Shown: positions 1 to 6,519, numbered from the stretch's first letter. The stretch is 9,161 bases of DNA from Spirochaetia bacterium (GCA_025997895.1 BNVF01000093.1:1-9161); one strand, 5' to 3'. Notes: generated by a model not told the origin, from the sequence alone. Translations and numbers: made by a program.

Positions 1-1
1 C

Positions 2-43
2 CACCTTCGTGTCGAGCGAGCCGTAGGCGAGTGCACGAAGGTG
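2..43. repeat. Perfect 10-bp inverted repeat (stem-loop) at window start
   Basis: CACCTTCGTG at 2-11 is the exact reverse complement of CACGAAGGTG at 34-43, with a 22-base loop that itself holds repeated GCGAG motifs (around 16-20 and 27-31). No long T run follows (TGTATCTAATGTTTT), so it is not a classic intrinsic terminator, although it could end transcription from a gene left of the window. The repetitive loop suggests it may instead belong to a dispersed palindromic repeat family. Seen directly: the repeat. Inferred: its role. Confidence 0.6.
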
Positions 44-169
44 TGTATCTAATGTTTTGGAGCAAACGGAATGCCCGGCACTGCCCCGCCCACCCCGATT
101 TGATGAGCGAGAGAATGTTACACAGCGCGACAAATTACAATTTACTGCTCCCCTTTCCGATAATCTAAT

Positions 170-883
170 ATGCTCCGAAAACTCCTGCTCATTGCGGTTT
201 TCCCCCTTTTCGCCGCCAACTTTACCCTGGCAGCCCAGGATCACGAGCAAGGCAATTACGCCGATGTGATCCGGGGGGAGGTTTGGATAGAGCTGGAACC
301 GATCTACGGCGGCTATGTGGATCAGAAATATCCTCTGGATGCCCTCAGTGCCAGCCGCCGGGCGCTGGAAGAAGCGGCACTGTTTTATTCGGCCATGATC
401 TACGGCTGGTCTTTTCATTATGATATTGGAGAAAGGGCCCGGCACACACCTGAAAATTTTGAGCTTGTGCCGGTAGCTTCGATACCTTTTGGCGATCCGG
501 GGCTGCGGGCCACTGATGTTGAAGTCAGGGAAATGCGGGTACGTCTCTGGACTGATTACCACCTTACACCGGCACAGCAGCGCCGTATGCAGATCTGGCG
601 TACCGGAAATATCAGAAACGCCCAGGCTGTGGGTTACGGCCCTCTGGGCGGCCCGGCCGAATTCTCCGACTGGCTTACTATCAAAAAAATCGCCATGGAA
701 GACGCCGCCAGAGCCGCAGTCCGGGCTATGCTTCGGGGCAGCGAACGGAATCGCCCCAAGGAAGTTTTGGGCTTTATCAGCCTTGCCTCATTTCCCAATT
801 ATTATATGGATAGCGGCCGTTGGGCAGCCTCAGCCCGTTTCAGAGTACAAGTTACCGAGATCATCCCCTTCGCCGCTTACTAA
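170..883 (+). CDS. Secreted protein of unknown function
   Basis: I do not recognise a characterised family. The 237-residue product begins with a clear Sec-type signal peptide: MLRK, a hydrophobic core over residues 5-20, and a probable cleavage site near residues 21-22 (TLAA before QDH). No cysteine sits at the cleavage site, so it is probably a soluble exported protein rather than a lipoprotein. The mature part has no further membrane segment, is rich in aromatic residues and arginine, and has an Ala/Arg-rich helical stretch at about 174-190. ATG at 170 is the first start after an in-frame stop at 161-163, but no good Shine-Dalgarno sequence precedes it (TCCGATAATCTAAT), so the start is the weakest part of this call. 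It lies 89 bases before the next gene, which has its own promoter, so the two need not be cotranscribed. Confidence 0.75.
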   Translation: MLRKLLLIAVFPLFAANFTLAAQDHEQGNYADVIRGEVWIELEPIYGGYVDQKYPLDALSASRRALEEAALFYSAMIYGWSFHYDIGERARHTPENFELVPVASIPFGDPGLRATDVEVREMRVRLWTDYHLTPAQQRRMQIWRTGNIRNAQAVGYGPLGGPAEFSDWLTIKKIAMEDAARAAVRAMLRGSERNRPKEVLGFISLASFPNYYMDSGRWAASARFRVQVTEIIPFAAY

Positions 884-890
884 TTCAAAA

Positions 891-908
891 CGCCATCTGG
901 CGATATTT
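891..908 (+). terminator. Weak hairpin after the secreted-protein gene
   Basis: CGCCATCTGGCG at 891-902 is self-complementary (CGCC/GGCG stem, ATCT loop) and starts 8 bases after the TAA of the preceding gene. It is followed by ATATTTCAATT rather than a clean T run. Its position fits a weak terminator, but the stem is only 4-5 bp. Confidence 0.3.
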
Positions 909-922
909 CAATTAAAAATATA

Positions 923-952
923 TTTACATTATTCGCGAAATCCCCTTATACT
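923..952 (+). promoter_or_regulatory. Sigma70-type promoter for the GlcG-family gene
   Basis: TTTACA (923-928) and TATACT (947-952) are separated by 18 bases and match the -35 and -10 consensus at 5/6 and 5/6. Transcription would start near 959, giving a leader of about 14 bases that contains the ribosome binding site GGGAGA (961-966), six bases before ATG 973. Confidence 0.6.
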
Positions 953-972
953 GGTGCCAAGGGAGAAACAAG

Positions 973-1410
973 ATGGCAAACTTTGAACTGAACGAAGAAA
1001 TATGCGAAGTTCTGGCCCAGACGGCAAAGAAAAAATCACGGGAGCTGGGTGTGGGTGTAACTCTTGCGGTCTGCGATGAAAACGGCAATATGCGTTTGTT
1101 GCAGCGTTTTGGCGACGCAATTCTGCCCAGCCTTGAAATCGCCCCCAAGAAAGCCTACACCGCTGCGGTGCTCCGCCAGTCCACCGCCGAATTCGGCAAA
1201 ATAGCCCAGGTCGGCGAAAGCGCTTTTGGCATTAACATTACCAACGACAAGCTGGTTATTTTTGGCGGCGGCTTTCCCCTCAAGGTTGAAGGCAAAACCG
1301 TAGGCGGCATAGGCGTGTCAGGCGGAAGCGTGTCCGAAGATGAGACCATCGCTCATACAGTGCTGGAAACATTTACCGGGATGGTTTCACAATTAACAAC
1401 CTCGCCCTAA
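973..1410 (+). CDS. GlcG/HbpS-family (DUF336) protein
   Basis: The 145-residue product matches the whole length of the small GlcG/HbpS (DUF336) family, which also occurs as the C-terminal domain of PduO. Visible family marks are the strand and loop AVCDENGNMRLLQRFGDA (residues 32-49), the following PSLEIAPKKAYTA helix (52-64), and the glycine-rich segment FGGGFPLKVEGK with GGIGVSGGS (97-119). Members bind haem or related cofactors in some species (HbpS) and sit in glycolate or propanediol operons in others; the exact biochemical role is often unknown. There is no signal peptide, so this one is probably cytoplasmic. It has its own promoter and good ribosome binding site and is convergent with the acyl-CoA synthetase gene. 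The family call is firm; a haem-related function is only inferred from family knowledge. Confidence 0.9.
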   Translation: MANFELNEEICEVLAQTAKKKSRELGVGVTLAVCDENGNMRLLQRFGDAILPSLEIAPKKAYTAAVLRQSTAEFGKIAQVGESAFGINITNDKLVIFGGGFPLKVEGKTVGGIGVSGGSVSEDETIAHTVLETFTGMVSQLTTSP

Positions 1411-1470
1411 AGAGCGGAGTATTAAACCCTCGCCACGAATAAAGGAAACCATAGGTTCAACGGGCGCAGT

Positions 1471-1488
1471 AATGCCTTAGCATTTTCT
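1471..1488 (+). terminator. Possible small terminator between convergent genes
   Basis: AATGC (1471-1475), loop CTTA, GCATT (1480-1484), then TTCTAC. The stem is only 5 bp and AT-rich, and it lies 60 bases after the GlcG-family stop, overlapping the last codon of the opposite gene. On the + strand the hairpin runs into TTTTC, which gives a weak intrinsic-terminator shape; on the - strand there is no T run. Confidence 0.25.
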
Positions 1489-3247
1489 ACGGCTGCTGAT
1501 TAAAATCCTTCTTCCGTATCATATTCCGCTGAATCTTGCCGCTGATGGTTTTGGGAAGCTCCGGCACGAACTCCACGATGCGGGGGTATTTGTAGGGGGC
1601 AGTGACCCGTTTAACGTGGTTCTGTAAATCGCGCTTTAGTTCGTCAGAGGGACTAAAACCACGGGCCAGCACTATGGTCGCTTTGACTACCTGTCCCCGC
1701 ATGGAGTCCGGCGCAGCGGTAACGGCACATTCCAGTACCGAGGGATGTTCCATCAGGGCGCTTTCTACTTCAAAGGGGCCAATACGGTAACCGGAGCATT
1801 TGATCACGTCGTCGTTTCTGCCTACAAACCAGAGATAACCTTCGTCATCACGCCAGGCCATGTCTCCGGTTCTGTATGCGCCCTGTGCCCAGCAGTTTCC
1901 GGTGATTTCCTCGTCTTTCCAATAGCCGCGGAACAGGCCGGGAAAATACGAGGGGCCAATAACCGGAGCTGCGGCGCCGGGGGAAGATGGCTTGCCCGCT
2001 CCTTCAATCTCGTACATATTTTTGCCGGCACAGGTAATGCTCATGTTACCTACAATGCCGTCGTCGCAGACATCGCCGTTTTCGTCTAACAGTTTGAGGC
2101 CGAACAGGGGAGCGGGTTTGCCCATAGAGCCAGGTTTTACCGGCAGCCACTTAAAGACCGCTGCCATTACCGAGGTTTCGGACTGGCCAAAGCCTTCGCG
2201 GATTTCAAGGCCGGTAAGTTCCTTGAGTTTATGGTAGACTTCGGGGCTTAAAGGTTCGCCCGCTACCGAGGTGTGGCGGATAAAGCTGAAATCATAGCCG
2301 GAAAGATCTTCCTTAATAAGATAGCGGAAGATAGTGGCAGGGGCGCAGAAGGTAACAGGCCGTAGGCGCTGTACAGCTTCCAACATTCCCTGTGGGGTGA
2401 ATTTTTCCGTGTCGTATACGCCGATGGCTGCGCCGCATATCCATTGGCCGTAGATTTTACCCCAGGCGAATTTTGCCCAGCCTGAATCGGTTTGGGTTAG
2501 ATGGACGGCATTGTCTTCAACGCAGTGCCAATATTTGGCGGTAACTATGTGCCCCAGGGGGAGACTGTGGTTGTGGAGCACCATCTTGGGCATACCGGTA
2601 GTACCCGATGAAAAATAAATGAGCATAGGGTCTCTGGTTTCGGTGGGAATACGCTGAAAACTTTCTGCTGCTTTTTCTATCTCAGCGCACATATCCAGAC
2701 AACCGGCGGGTATTGCACTGTTAGACGCCATGCTGCCGGAAGGGGCTACGATGGCGATTTTTTCGAGTTTGCCGCAGTTTTGTCCGACATTGGCGATATT
2801 TTTTAACAGATCCGGATCGTCAACGGCGACCAGCAGTTTTACTTCGGCAATGTTGCAGCGGTATTCCAGATCTTTTGCGGTAAGCTGATAGGTTCCCGGT
2901 ATGCAGATTGCGCCAATTTTCATCAGGGCGCACATAAGTATCCAGACTTCCGGGCGCTGCTTTAAAATGAGCATCACTACATCGCCTTCTTTGACACCTA
3001 ACGCAAGCAGCGCGTTCGCCGCCTTGTCGGAAAGGCGCTTAATATCGGCAAAGGTAAAAGATTTCATGTCGCCTGAATCGTTGGTCCAGCGCAGGGCGAG
3101 TTTTTCCGGCTGGAGCCGTGCCCACTCGTCAACCACGTCATACGCAAAGTTGAAATTGTCCGGGACATTGCAGCGGTAGTTATCGTAAAAATCCTCGTAA
3201 CTGTCAAATTCGATCCGGGGACAATAGCGGGAGAGTATCTCGTTCAT
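1487..3247 (-). CDS. AMP-forming acyl-CoA synthetase (medium-chain/AcsA-like, ANL superfamily)
   Basis: Activates a carboxylic acid to its acyl-CoA through an acyl-adenylate in the cytoplasm. The 586-residue product has the ANL core motifs in order: the phosphate-binding loop YFSSGTTGMPK (211-221), GFGQSET (352-358), YRTGD (458-462), the hinge GRNDDVIKCSGYRIGP (476-491), and PKTISGKIQR (565-574) with the catalytic lysine at 571. Overall character is closest to medium-chain acyl-CoA synthetases and small AcsA-like enzymes; the substrate cannot be read from sequence. A Gly/Pro/Ala/Ser-rich stretch at about 417-433, just before the usual GLFRGYWKDEE segment, looks like an insertion. The start at 3247 is supported by AGAGG at 3256-3260 (minus strand), eight bases upstream and overlapping the stop of the XRE-cupin gene. 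Last gene of a four-gene operon. Confidence 0.93.
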   Translation of the reverse strand: MNEILSRYCPRIEFDSYEDFYDNYRCNVPDNFNFAYDVVDEWARLQPEKLALRWTNDSGDMKSFTFADIKRLSDKAANALLALGVKEGDVVMLILKQRPEVWILMCALMKIGAICIPGTYQLTAKDLEYRCNIAEVKLLVAVDDPDLLKNIANVGQNCGKLEKIAIVAPSGSMASNSAIPAGCLDMCAEIEKAAESFQRIPTETRDPMLIYFSSGTTGMPKMVLHNHSLPLGHIVTAKYWHCVEDNAVHLTQTDSGWAKFAWGKIYGQWICGAAIGVYDTEKFTPQGMLEAVQRLRPVTFCAPATIFRYLIKEDLSGYDFSFIRHTSVAGEPLSPEVYHKLKELTGLEIREGFGQSETSVMAAVFKWLPVKPGSMGKPAPLFGLKLLDENGDVCDDGIVGNMSITCAGKNMYEIEGAGKPSSPGAAAPVIGPSYFPGLFRGYWKDEEITGNCWAQGAYRTGDMAWRDDEGYLWFVGRNDDVIKCSGYRIGPFEVESALMEHPSVLECAVTAAPDSMRGQVVKATIVLARGFSPSDELKRDLQNHVKRVTAPYKYPRIVEFVPELPKTISGKIQRNMIRKKDFNQQP

Positions 3248-3258
3248 GGCGCTAACCT

Positions 3259-3807
3259 CTATTCCTGTATAATGGTGATAAATTGCGCATGGCCGTTCAC
3301 CGCGCTCTGGCTGTGAAGCAGGCAGGCGTCAAAGTAAATTGAATCGCCCTGGGAAAGGACATATTCGCGCTTTCCCACAGACACTTTCACCTGTCCTTCA
3401 ACCACAAAGTTGAACTCCTGGCCGGAGTGGGACACCTGTGCCGCCGGGGGCCTGGAAGAATCGAGAAATACCAGCAGGGGCTCCATAGTCCGGCCCTTGA
3501 AGTTATAGGCCAGGCTTGAAAATTCATAGCCCGGGTAGCGCTCTATCTGCACGCCCTTGCCCTTCCGGCACACGGCGGCGCTGTCCATCCTGGCTTCTTC
3601 CCCGGTGATGAGTACCGTTACGTCGGTGCCCAGCCGGTTTGCAATGTTGTAGAGCGCACTGATCGGAATGTCCATTTCGCCGCTCTCATATTTGGAATAG
3701 ATCTCCAAAGGTATGCCTGAGTCGGCGGCCATATCCATAGCGCTGATTTCCAGAATTTCCCGCAGTTCTTTTATGCGCCCCGGTATTTGGGCAGGGTTTT
3801 CATTCAT
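3259..3807 (-). CDS. XRE-family transcriptional regulator with C-terminal cupin domain
   Basis: A 182-residue DNA-binding regulator. Residues 10-65 form an XRE/Cro-type helix-turn-helix (GRIKELREILEIS, then YSKYESGEMDIPISALYNIANRLG). Residues 108-180 form a cupin_2 barrel with H127, E131 and H165 at the usual metal-site positions (SHSGQEFNFVVEG, then GDSIYF and LLHSQS). In this family the cupin is thought to sense a small ligand or metal. An upstream in-frame ATG at 3837 lies inside the preceding gene; ATG 3807 is preferred because GAGGAG (3815-3820) sits seven bases before it. That site overlaps the TGA of the PHP gene, so translation is probably coupled. XRE-cupin genes beside acyl-CoA synthetase genes are a familiar pairing, so this protein likely controls the operon or the synthetase in response to a substrate acid or acyl-CoA. 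That last point is inference. Confidence 0.92.
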   Translation of the reverse strand: MNENPAQIPGRIKELREILEISAMDMAADSGIPLEIYSKYESGEMDIPISALYNIANRLGTDVTVLITGEEARMDSAAVCRKGKGVQIERYPGYEFSSLAYNFKGRTMEPLLVFLDSSRPPAAQVSHSGQEFNFVVEGQVKVSVGKREYVLSQGDSIYFDACLLHSQSAVNGHAQFITIIQE

Positions 3808-3814
3808 ACTAAAA

Positions 3815-3820
3815 CTCCTC
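3815..3820 (-). promoter_or_regulatory. Start-deciding ribosome binding site for the XRE-cupin gene
   Basis: GAGGAG on the minus strand, seven bases before ATG 3807, overlaps the TGA stop (3821-3819) of the PHP gene. It selects the 182-residue start over the longer 192-residue reading. Confidence 0.8.
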
Positions 3821-4610
3821 AGATAATATCTTTCCATTTTTTTCTGGTGCGCCGGTCTTCGCTGTCCCGGATTTCTACCGGCAGCGTTACATTTTCATCG
3901 CCGTGAAAATCGCAGCGGCCGGGGCTGTAATGCAGGCCGGCTATCTCATTATTGTGAATTGCCGCTACATAGTCGGCTATGGTGTGCATTTTTTTGTTGA
4001 GACGCACCCCAAAAATATTGCCGTACCGGAGTTGATCCGCATCGTGCATGTCCGAACCGGCGGTTGCCGGCAGACCGATTTTTTGCGCATAACGAAGCGC
4101 CAGGGCATCATACGATGGATCGTGATTCCCCGCATTGGCGGCTTCCACCGCGTCTACACAGCCAGCGGACAGAATCACCTTGTGGATATAATGGTGCTGC
4201 CTGAAGGGGTGTGCCTGCACCACGCAGCCGCCTGCGGCCTTTACCGCCCGGTACTGCTCGCCCCTGGTCCAGCTTTTTGCCTCGGGGTGTTCCAAAAGCC
4301 AGTCCTTGTCCAGGCCGTATATCAGGTAATCGTCGCAGCCGTCAAAAGTTTCTTCCCATCCAAAGAACACGTCAAAGCCCTGCCGCTCGCCTTCCTCCCT
4401 GGTCTCCTCATAACTGCGGCAGAAACGATTTACCCATTCGCGCCAGGGAAGGTTCCGGGGTATGGCGCTGTTCCCATTGTAAAAATGATCGGTCACGATA
4501 ATTCCGGCGTAACCCAAATCCTGGTAACCTTTGATGTATTCTGCTCCTCTTGAAACCGCGCAGGCGCTGGCCGGCACGGTGTGGAGATGGGGTTCATATA
4601 AATAGCTCAC
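3819..4610 (-). CDS. PHP-domain metal-dependent phosphoesterase-like hydrolase
   Basis: A 263-residue PHP-superfamily protein, probably a cytoplasmic metal-dependent phosphoesterase. The metal-ligand motifs are all present: HLH (H8, H10) in EPHLHT, TDH (D41, H42), a glutamate in GWEE (86-87), AHP (H134), and GSDMHD (D187, H189). The standalone size is close to other PHP hydrolases acting on nucleotides or sugar phosphates, but no substrate can be assigned. The chosen start is GTG at 4610-4608, because it overlaps the TGA of the upstream lipoprotein gene in a GTGA arrangement typical of coupled genes, and the PHP fold begins immediately after it. The alternative ATG at 4646 would add 12 charged residues encoded within the upstream gene. 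No strong Shine-Dalgarno sequence is seen, which fits re-initiation after the upstream stop. Confidence 0.87.
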   Translation of the reverse strand: MSYLYEPHLHTVPASACAVSRGAEYIKGYQDLGYAGIIVTDHFYNGNSAIPRNLPWREWVNRFCRSYEETREEGERQGFDVFFGWEETFDGCDDYLIYGLDKDWLLEHPEAKSWTRGEQYRAVKAAGGCVVQAHPFRQHHYIHKVILSAGCVDAVEAANAGNHDPSYDALALRYAQKIGLPATAGSDMHDADQLRYGNIFGVRLNKKMHTIADYVAAIHNNEIAGLHYSPGRCDFHGDENVTLPVEIRDSEDRRTRKKWKDII

Positions 4611-5518
4611 TTGGTTTCTGATTTTTTCCCTGCGGCAAGACGCCAAAGCTTTTTTATCAATCCAATTCTGCCAAAGAGTATCCAGAAAAGGAGCACCAGC
4701 AGCAATAAAATTGGAATACCGTATATCACAATGCCGATAACAACTACCAGCACAATAGAAAGAAATTCGCCGAAACTGCTGAACAGTTCCTTAACCCGCT
4801 CGCCCAGAGTCGGCCCTGAATAGGGGATCGCGGCAACGGGCCCGTAAATTTCAAGCGAAATACTTGCATAGTCCACCTGATTCGCAAGGCGCCGCAGCTC
4901 CTTTCCGGTTCCGTCAATCTCATTTTGCAGATCCGCAATGCGGGCCTCTACCGAAAGAATCTCTTCAATATTTTTTGCCTTTCCCAAATACAATTGATAG
5001 GTCTTGAGTAATTCCTGCCTGGTGGCAAGCCGCCCCTCAAGATCGTAGTAACGCAGCGTCACATCCTCGGCGCTTTCGGAGCGATGCAGGGTTCTTCCCA
5101 TGCCGCTCATTCCGGCGAGAAACGCATCGTAGGCCGTATGCGGAACCCGTATCACATAATGCCGGGAATTTTCGCTGATGTCGGTTGACGCCGCATAAGC
5201 GCCGTGTTTTTCCATCAGGGCGCTTATCGATACATCCGCCGCCTCGGGGTTCTCCACCCTGATGCTAAGGCTTGCCCGCTTTACCAGCTTCCGCTGCGCC
5301 GGGACTTCTCCGCCCTGCGGCACGATATCGTCTTGCAGTGCAGTCGCTTCAGCGTTATAGCCGGTTCCTTCCCGCTGGGTTGAAGATAGTGCAGACTCCC
5401 CCCTGACCCGGAAATCCGCAGCCGGCGCTTCTGCCGTTAAGCCGCCCTTTGCCGAACAGCCCATACTCACTAAAACCGCCACCACGAGCAGCGTGGCAAA
5501 ATGGCAAAACTTATTCAT
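4607..5518 (-). CDS. DUF4349-domain lipoprotein with C-terminal membrane segment
   Basis: A 303-residue envelope protein. Residues 1-21 form a lipoprotein signal peptide with lipobox VSMGC, lipidated cysteine C21. A low-complexity linker (22-75) is followed by a DUF4349 region (about 76-282): KRASLSIRVENPEAA, a central coiled-coil stretch rich in E, L, I and R (about 180-213), QVDYASISLEI (214-224), and a long hydrophobic C-terminal segment (253-282) followed by a basic tail. DUF4349 proteins have this layout, and their function is unknown. The frame is open upstream to 5728, but ATG 5518 is preferred because a normal signal peptide starts there and the extension has no export logic. No good Shine-Dalgarno sequence or promoter is visible upstream; the sequence there is partly a transposase-like remnant. 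First gene of the four-gene minus-strand operon, sharing GTGA with the PHP gene. Confidence 0.88.
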   Translation of the reverse strand: MNKFCHFATLLVVAVLVSMGCSAKGGLTAEAPAADFRVRGESALSSTQREGTGYNAEATALQDDIVPQGGEVPAQRKLVKRASLSIRVENPEAADVSISALMEKHGAYAASTDISENSRHYVIRVPHTAYDAFLAGMSGMGRTLHRSESAEDVTLRYYDLEGRLATRQELLKTYQLYLGKAKNIEEILSVEARIADLQNEIDGTGKELRRLANQVDYASISLEIYGPVAAIPYSGPTLGERVKELFSSFGEFLSIVLVVVIGIVIYGIPILLLLVLLFWILFGRIGLIKKLWRLAAGKKSETK

Positions 5519-5525
5519 ATTGATA

Positions 5526-5681
5526 CTACTGTATGCTAAAAGCGTGCAAAATGGAAGGGATATAGTCATTGAGGACGTGGTATTTGAGGGCTGCGGTCGA
5601 ATTGAACAACTTATTATGAAAGCACGGCTCCCAAGCAGAAAAAAGTACCAGTGCCCAATCTGCGGTAGAAAAGTATGCTGA
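5526..5681 (+). pseudogene. Possible N-terminal remnant of an ISL3-type transposase
   Basis: A 51-codon open stretch reads LLYAKS, then IVIEDVVFEG, then KARLPSRKKYQCPICGRKVC, then a TGA stop. The pattern of an acidic VxEDVxFEG strand, a basic KARLPxRKKY strand and CPxCGRK matches the start of ISL3-family transposases from memory, where a second zinc-binding cysteine pair and the DDE domain should follow. Here the frame ends right after the first zinc ribbon and nothing transposase-like follows in any + frame before 5697. The open frame extends left to ATG 5493, but that part overlaps the start of the lipoprotein gene on the other strand. No terminal inverted repeats were found. It could also be a tiny zinc-ribbon protein gene; it has no visible ribosome binding site. 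Confidence 0.4.
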
Positions 5682-5696
5682 TAGTCCTGGCACGCT

Positions 5697-6347
5697 TTAT
5701 AAAAAAAGCAGCGAAATATTTTCCTCAAGGGTTTTTTTGACGTTGAGGATGTGCTGTTCCACTAATGCTTCCGCTTCCGCTGTGTTACGTTTTTTAAACG
5801 CTTTAAAGATTGCCGAGTGTTCGGCAAATGAGTTAACGTCCCTCCCGGGGACAAGAATCGTTTTGGTATTGTACTTGCGCATTTGCAATTTGAGCCGCAA
5901 GGTCATTTCTACCGCAGTATGATTGGGGCAGGCGCTGTAAATAACATCGTGAAAACGCAGGTTGTTCTTTGAGTATTCAAGGAGATTATGCTGGTCCATG
6001 AATTTCTTCATGGTATCCAGAATGGACTGCATGGTACCAAGGGCCTCCTCGGAGATAACCGGGACGGTCTTTCCCACAATAAAACGTTCCAGGGTCGCAC
6101 GGAGATCAAGAAACTCCTTTACTTCTTCTACAGAAAAAGATTTAACCGTTGCCCCTTTGTTTACTTCAATATTGACAAGGTTTTCCCGCTCAAGCATAAG
6201 CAGTGCTTTTTTAATAGTATTCCTGCTCACGCTATATTGCGCCGCAAGATCCATTTCATGAAGTTTTACCAGAGGAGGGTATTCGCCGGTAATAATTTTT
6301 TGCCTGATATTTTCGTAGGTTCTGGATGTTTGGTTTTTTTCGATCAT
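5697..6347 (-). CDS. GntR-family transcriptional regulator, FadR/FCD subfamily
   Basis: A 216-residue regulator. Residues 8-68 form the GntR winged helix: YENIRQKIITGEYPP, LHEMDLAAQYSVSRNTIKKAL (recognition helix about 39-50) and the wing NLVNIEVNKGATVKS. Residues 74-210 form the all-helical FCD ligand-binding domain, with likely metal ligands H133 (RFHDVIY), H177 (EHSAIF) and H199 (EQHIL), and N129 at the position usually Asp or Asn. FCD regulators typically respond to small carboxylic acids. ATG 6347 is preceded by AAGGA (6353-6357 on the minus strand), five bases away. The gene is divergent from the DUF6282 operon and shares its 154-base control region, which contains a large palindrome fitting FadR-type operators. 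It most likely represses that operon and is relieved by a substrate or intermediate. Confidence 0.94.
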   Translation of the reverse strand: MIEKNQTSRTYENIRQKIITGEYPPLVKLHEMDLAAQYSVSRNTIKKALLMLERENLVNIEVNKGATVKSFSVEEVKEFLDLRATLERFIVGKTVPVISEEALGTMQSILDTMKKFMDQHNLLEYSKNNLRFHDVIYSACPNHTAVEMTLRLKLQMRKYNTKTILVPGRDVNSFAEHSAIFKAFKKRNTAEAEALVEQHILNVKKTLEENISLLFL

Positions 6348-6368
6348 ATTAATCCTTAATCCCTTTTT

Positions 6369-6397
6369 ATTATTGCCATAAATGCCGTTGCTGTCAA
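6369..6397 (-). promoter_or_regulatory. Promoter of the GntR regulator gene
   Basis: On the minus strand, TTGACA (6397-6392, perfect -35) and AATAAT (6374-6369, 5/6 to the -10 consensus) are separated by 17 bases. Transcription would start near 6362, about 15 bases before ATG 6347, with the ribosome binding site in between. Confidence 0.7.
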
Positions 6398-6419
6398 AGA
6401 CCTGTATCCCGATAGGTCT
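6398..6419. promoter_or_regulatory. Inverted repeat next to the gntR -35 box
   Basis: AGACCT (6398-6403) and AGGTCT (6414-6419) are exact reverse complements with a ten-base spacer; the spacer adds a G·T and a T-A pair. The repeat abuts the -35 of the gntR promoter and is unrelated in sequence to the large palindrome at 6495-6519, so it could be a binding site for a different protein. It may also be chance. Confidence 0.35.
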
Positions 6420-6460
6420 CTAAACTCACTAAAAAAATCATTTTTAATGCATTTTTTCCC

Positions 6461-6489
6461 TTGACAACTTGCATTATGCATTATATTAT
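6461..6489 (+). promoter_or_regulatory. Promoter of the DUF6282 / PIG-L / hydrolase operon
   Basis: TTGACA (6461-6466, perfect -35) and TATTAT (6484-6489, 5/6 to the -10) have a 17-base spacer. The predicted start near 6496 falls inside the palindrome at 6495-6519. The spacer holds a tandem heptamer, TGCATTA twice (6470-6483), which also forms the palindrome TGCAT-T-ATGCA. Confidence 0.8.
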
Positions 6490-6494
6490 TGAAT

Positions 6495-6519
6495 TACAAT
6501 ATTGTTCAACAATATTGTA
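6495..6519. promoter_or_regulatory. 25-bp perfect palindrome, probable GntR operator
   Basis: Twelve-base arms TACAATATTGTT (6495-6506) and its exact reverse complement (6508-6519) flank a single C at 6507. The central eleven bases TTGTTCAACAA (6502-6512) fit the TNGTNNNACNA half-site pattern reported for FadR-subfamily GntR proteins. The site covers the predicted transcription start of the operon, the classical place for repression, and lies in the shared region with the divergent gntR gene. Binding by that protein is inference. Confidence 0.75.

Noticed and set aside
57..269. 70-codon + strand frame starting at 57
   Set aside because: It overlaps the signal peptide of the secreted protein in another frame, has no ribosome binding site and resembles no known family.
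489..986. 165-codon + strand frame overlapping the secreted protein and the start of the GlcG-family gene
   Set aside because: It overlaps two better-supported genes in another frame, has no ribosome binding site and has an unnatural composition rich in Pro, Ser and Arg.
3903..4553. 216-codon open frame on the + strand opposite the PHP gene
   Set aside because: It is entirely antisense to a gene with full PHP motifs, shows no family likeness and has no ribosome binding site. It is a shadow of GC-rich coding sequence.
5690..5725. Intrinsic terminator at the end of the gntR gene (T run on the minus strand at 5706-5700)
   Set aside because: The T run is partly inside the last codons and only a 4-bp GAAA/TTTC stem precedes it, so the hairpin is too weak to call.
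5519..5728. Longer start of the DUF4349 lipoprotein gene at 5728, adding 70 residues
   Set aside because: A typical lipoprotein signal peptide begins at ATG 5518; the extension would bury it and is encoded opposite the transposase-like remnant and the end of the gntR region.
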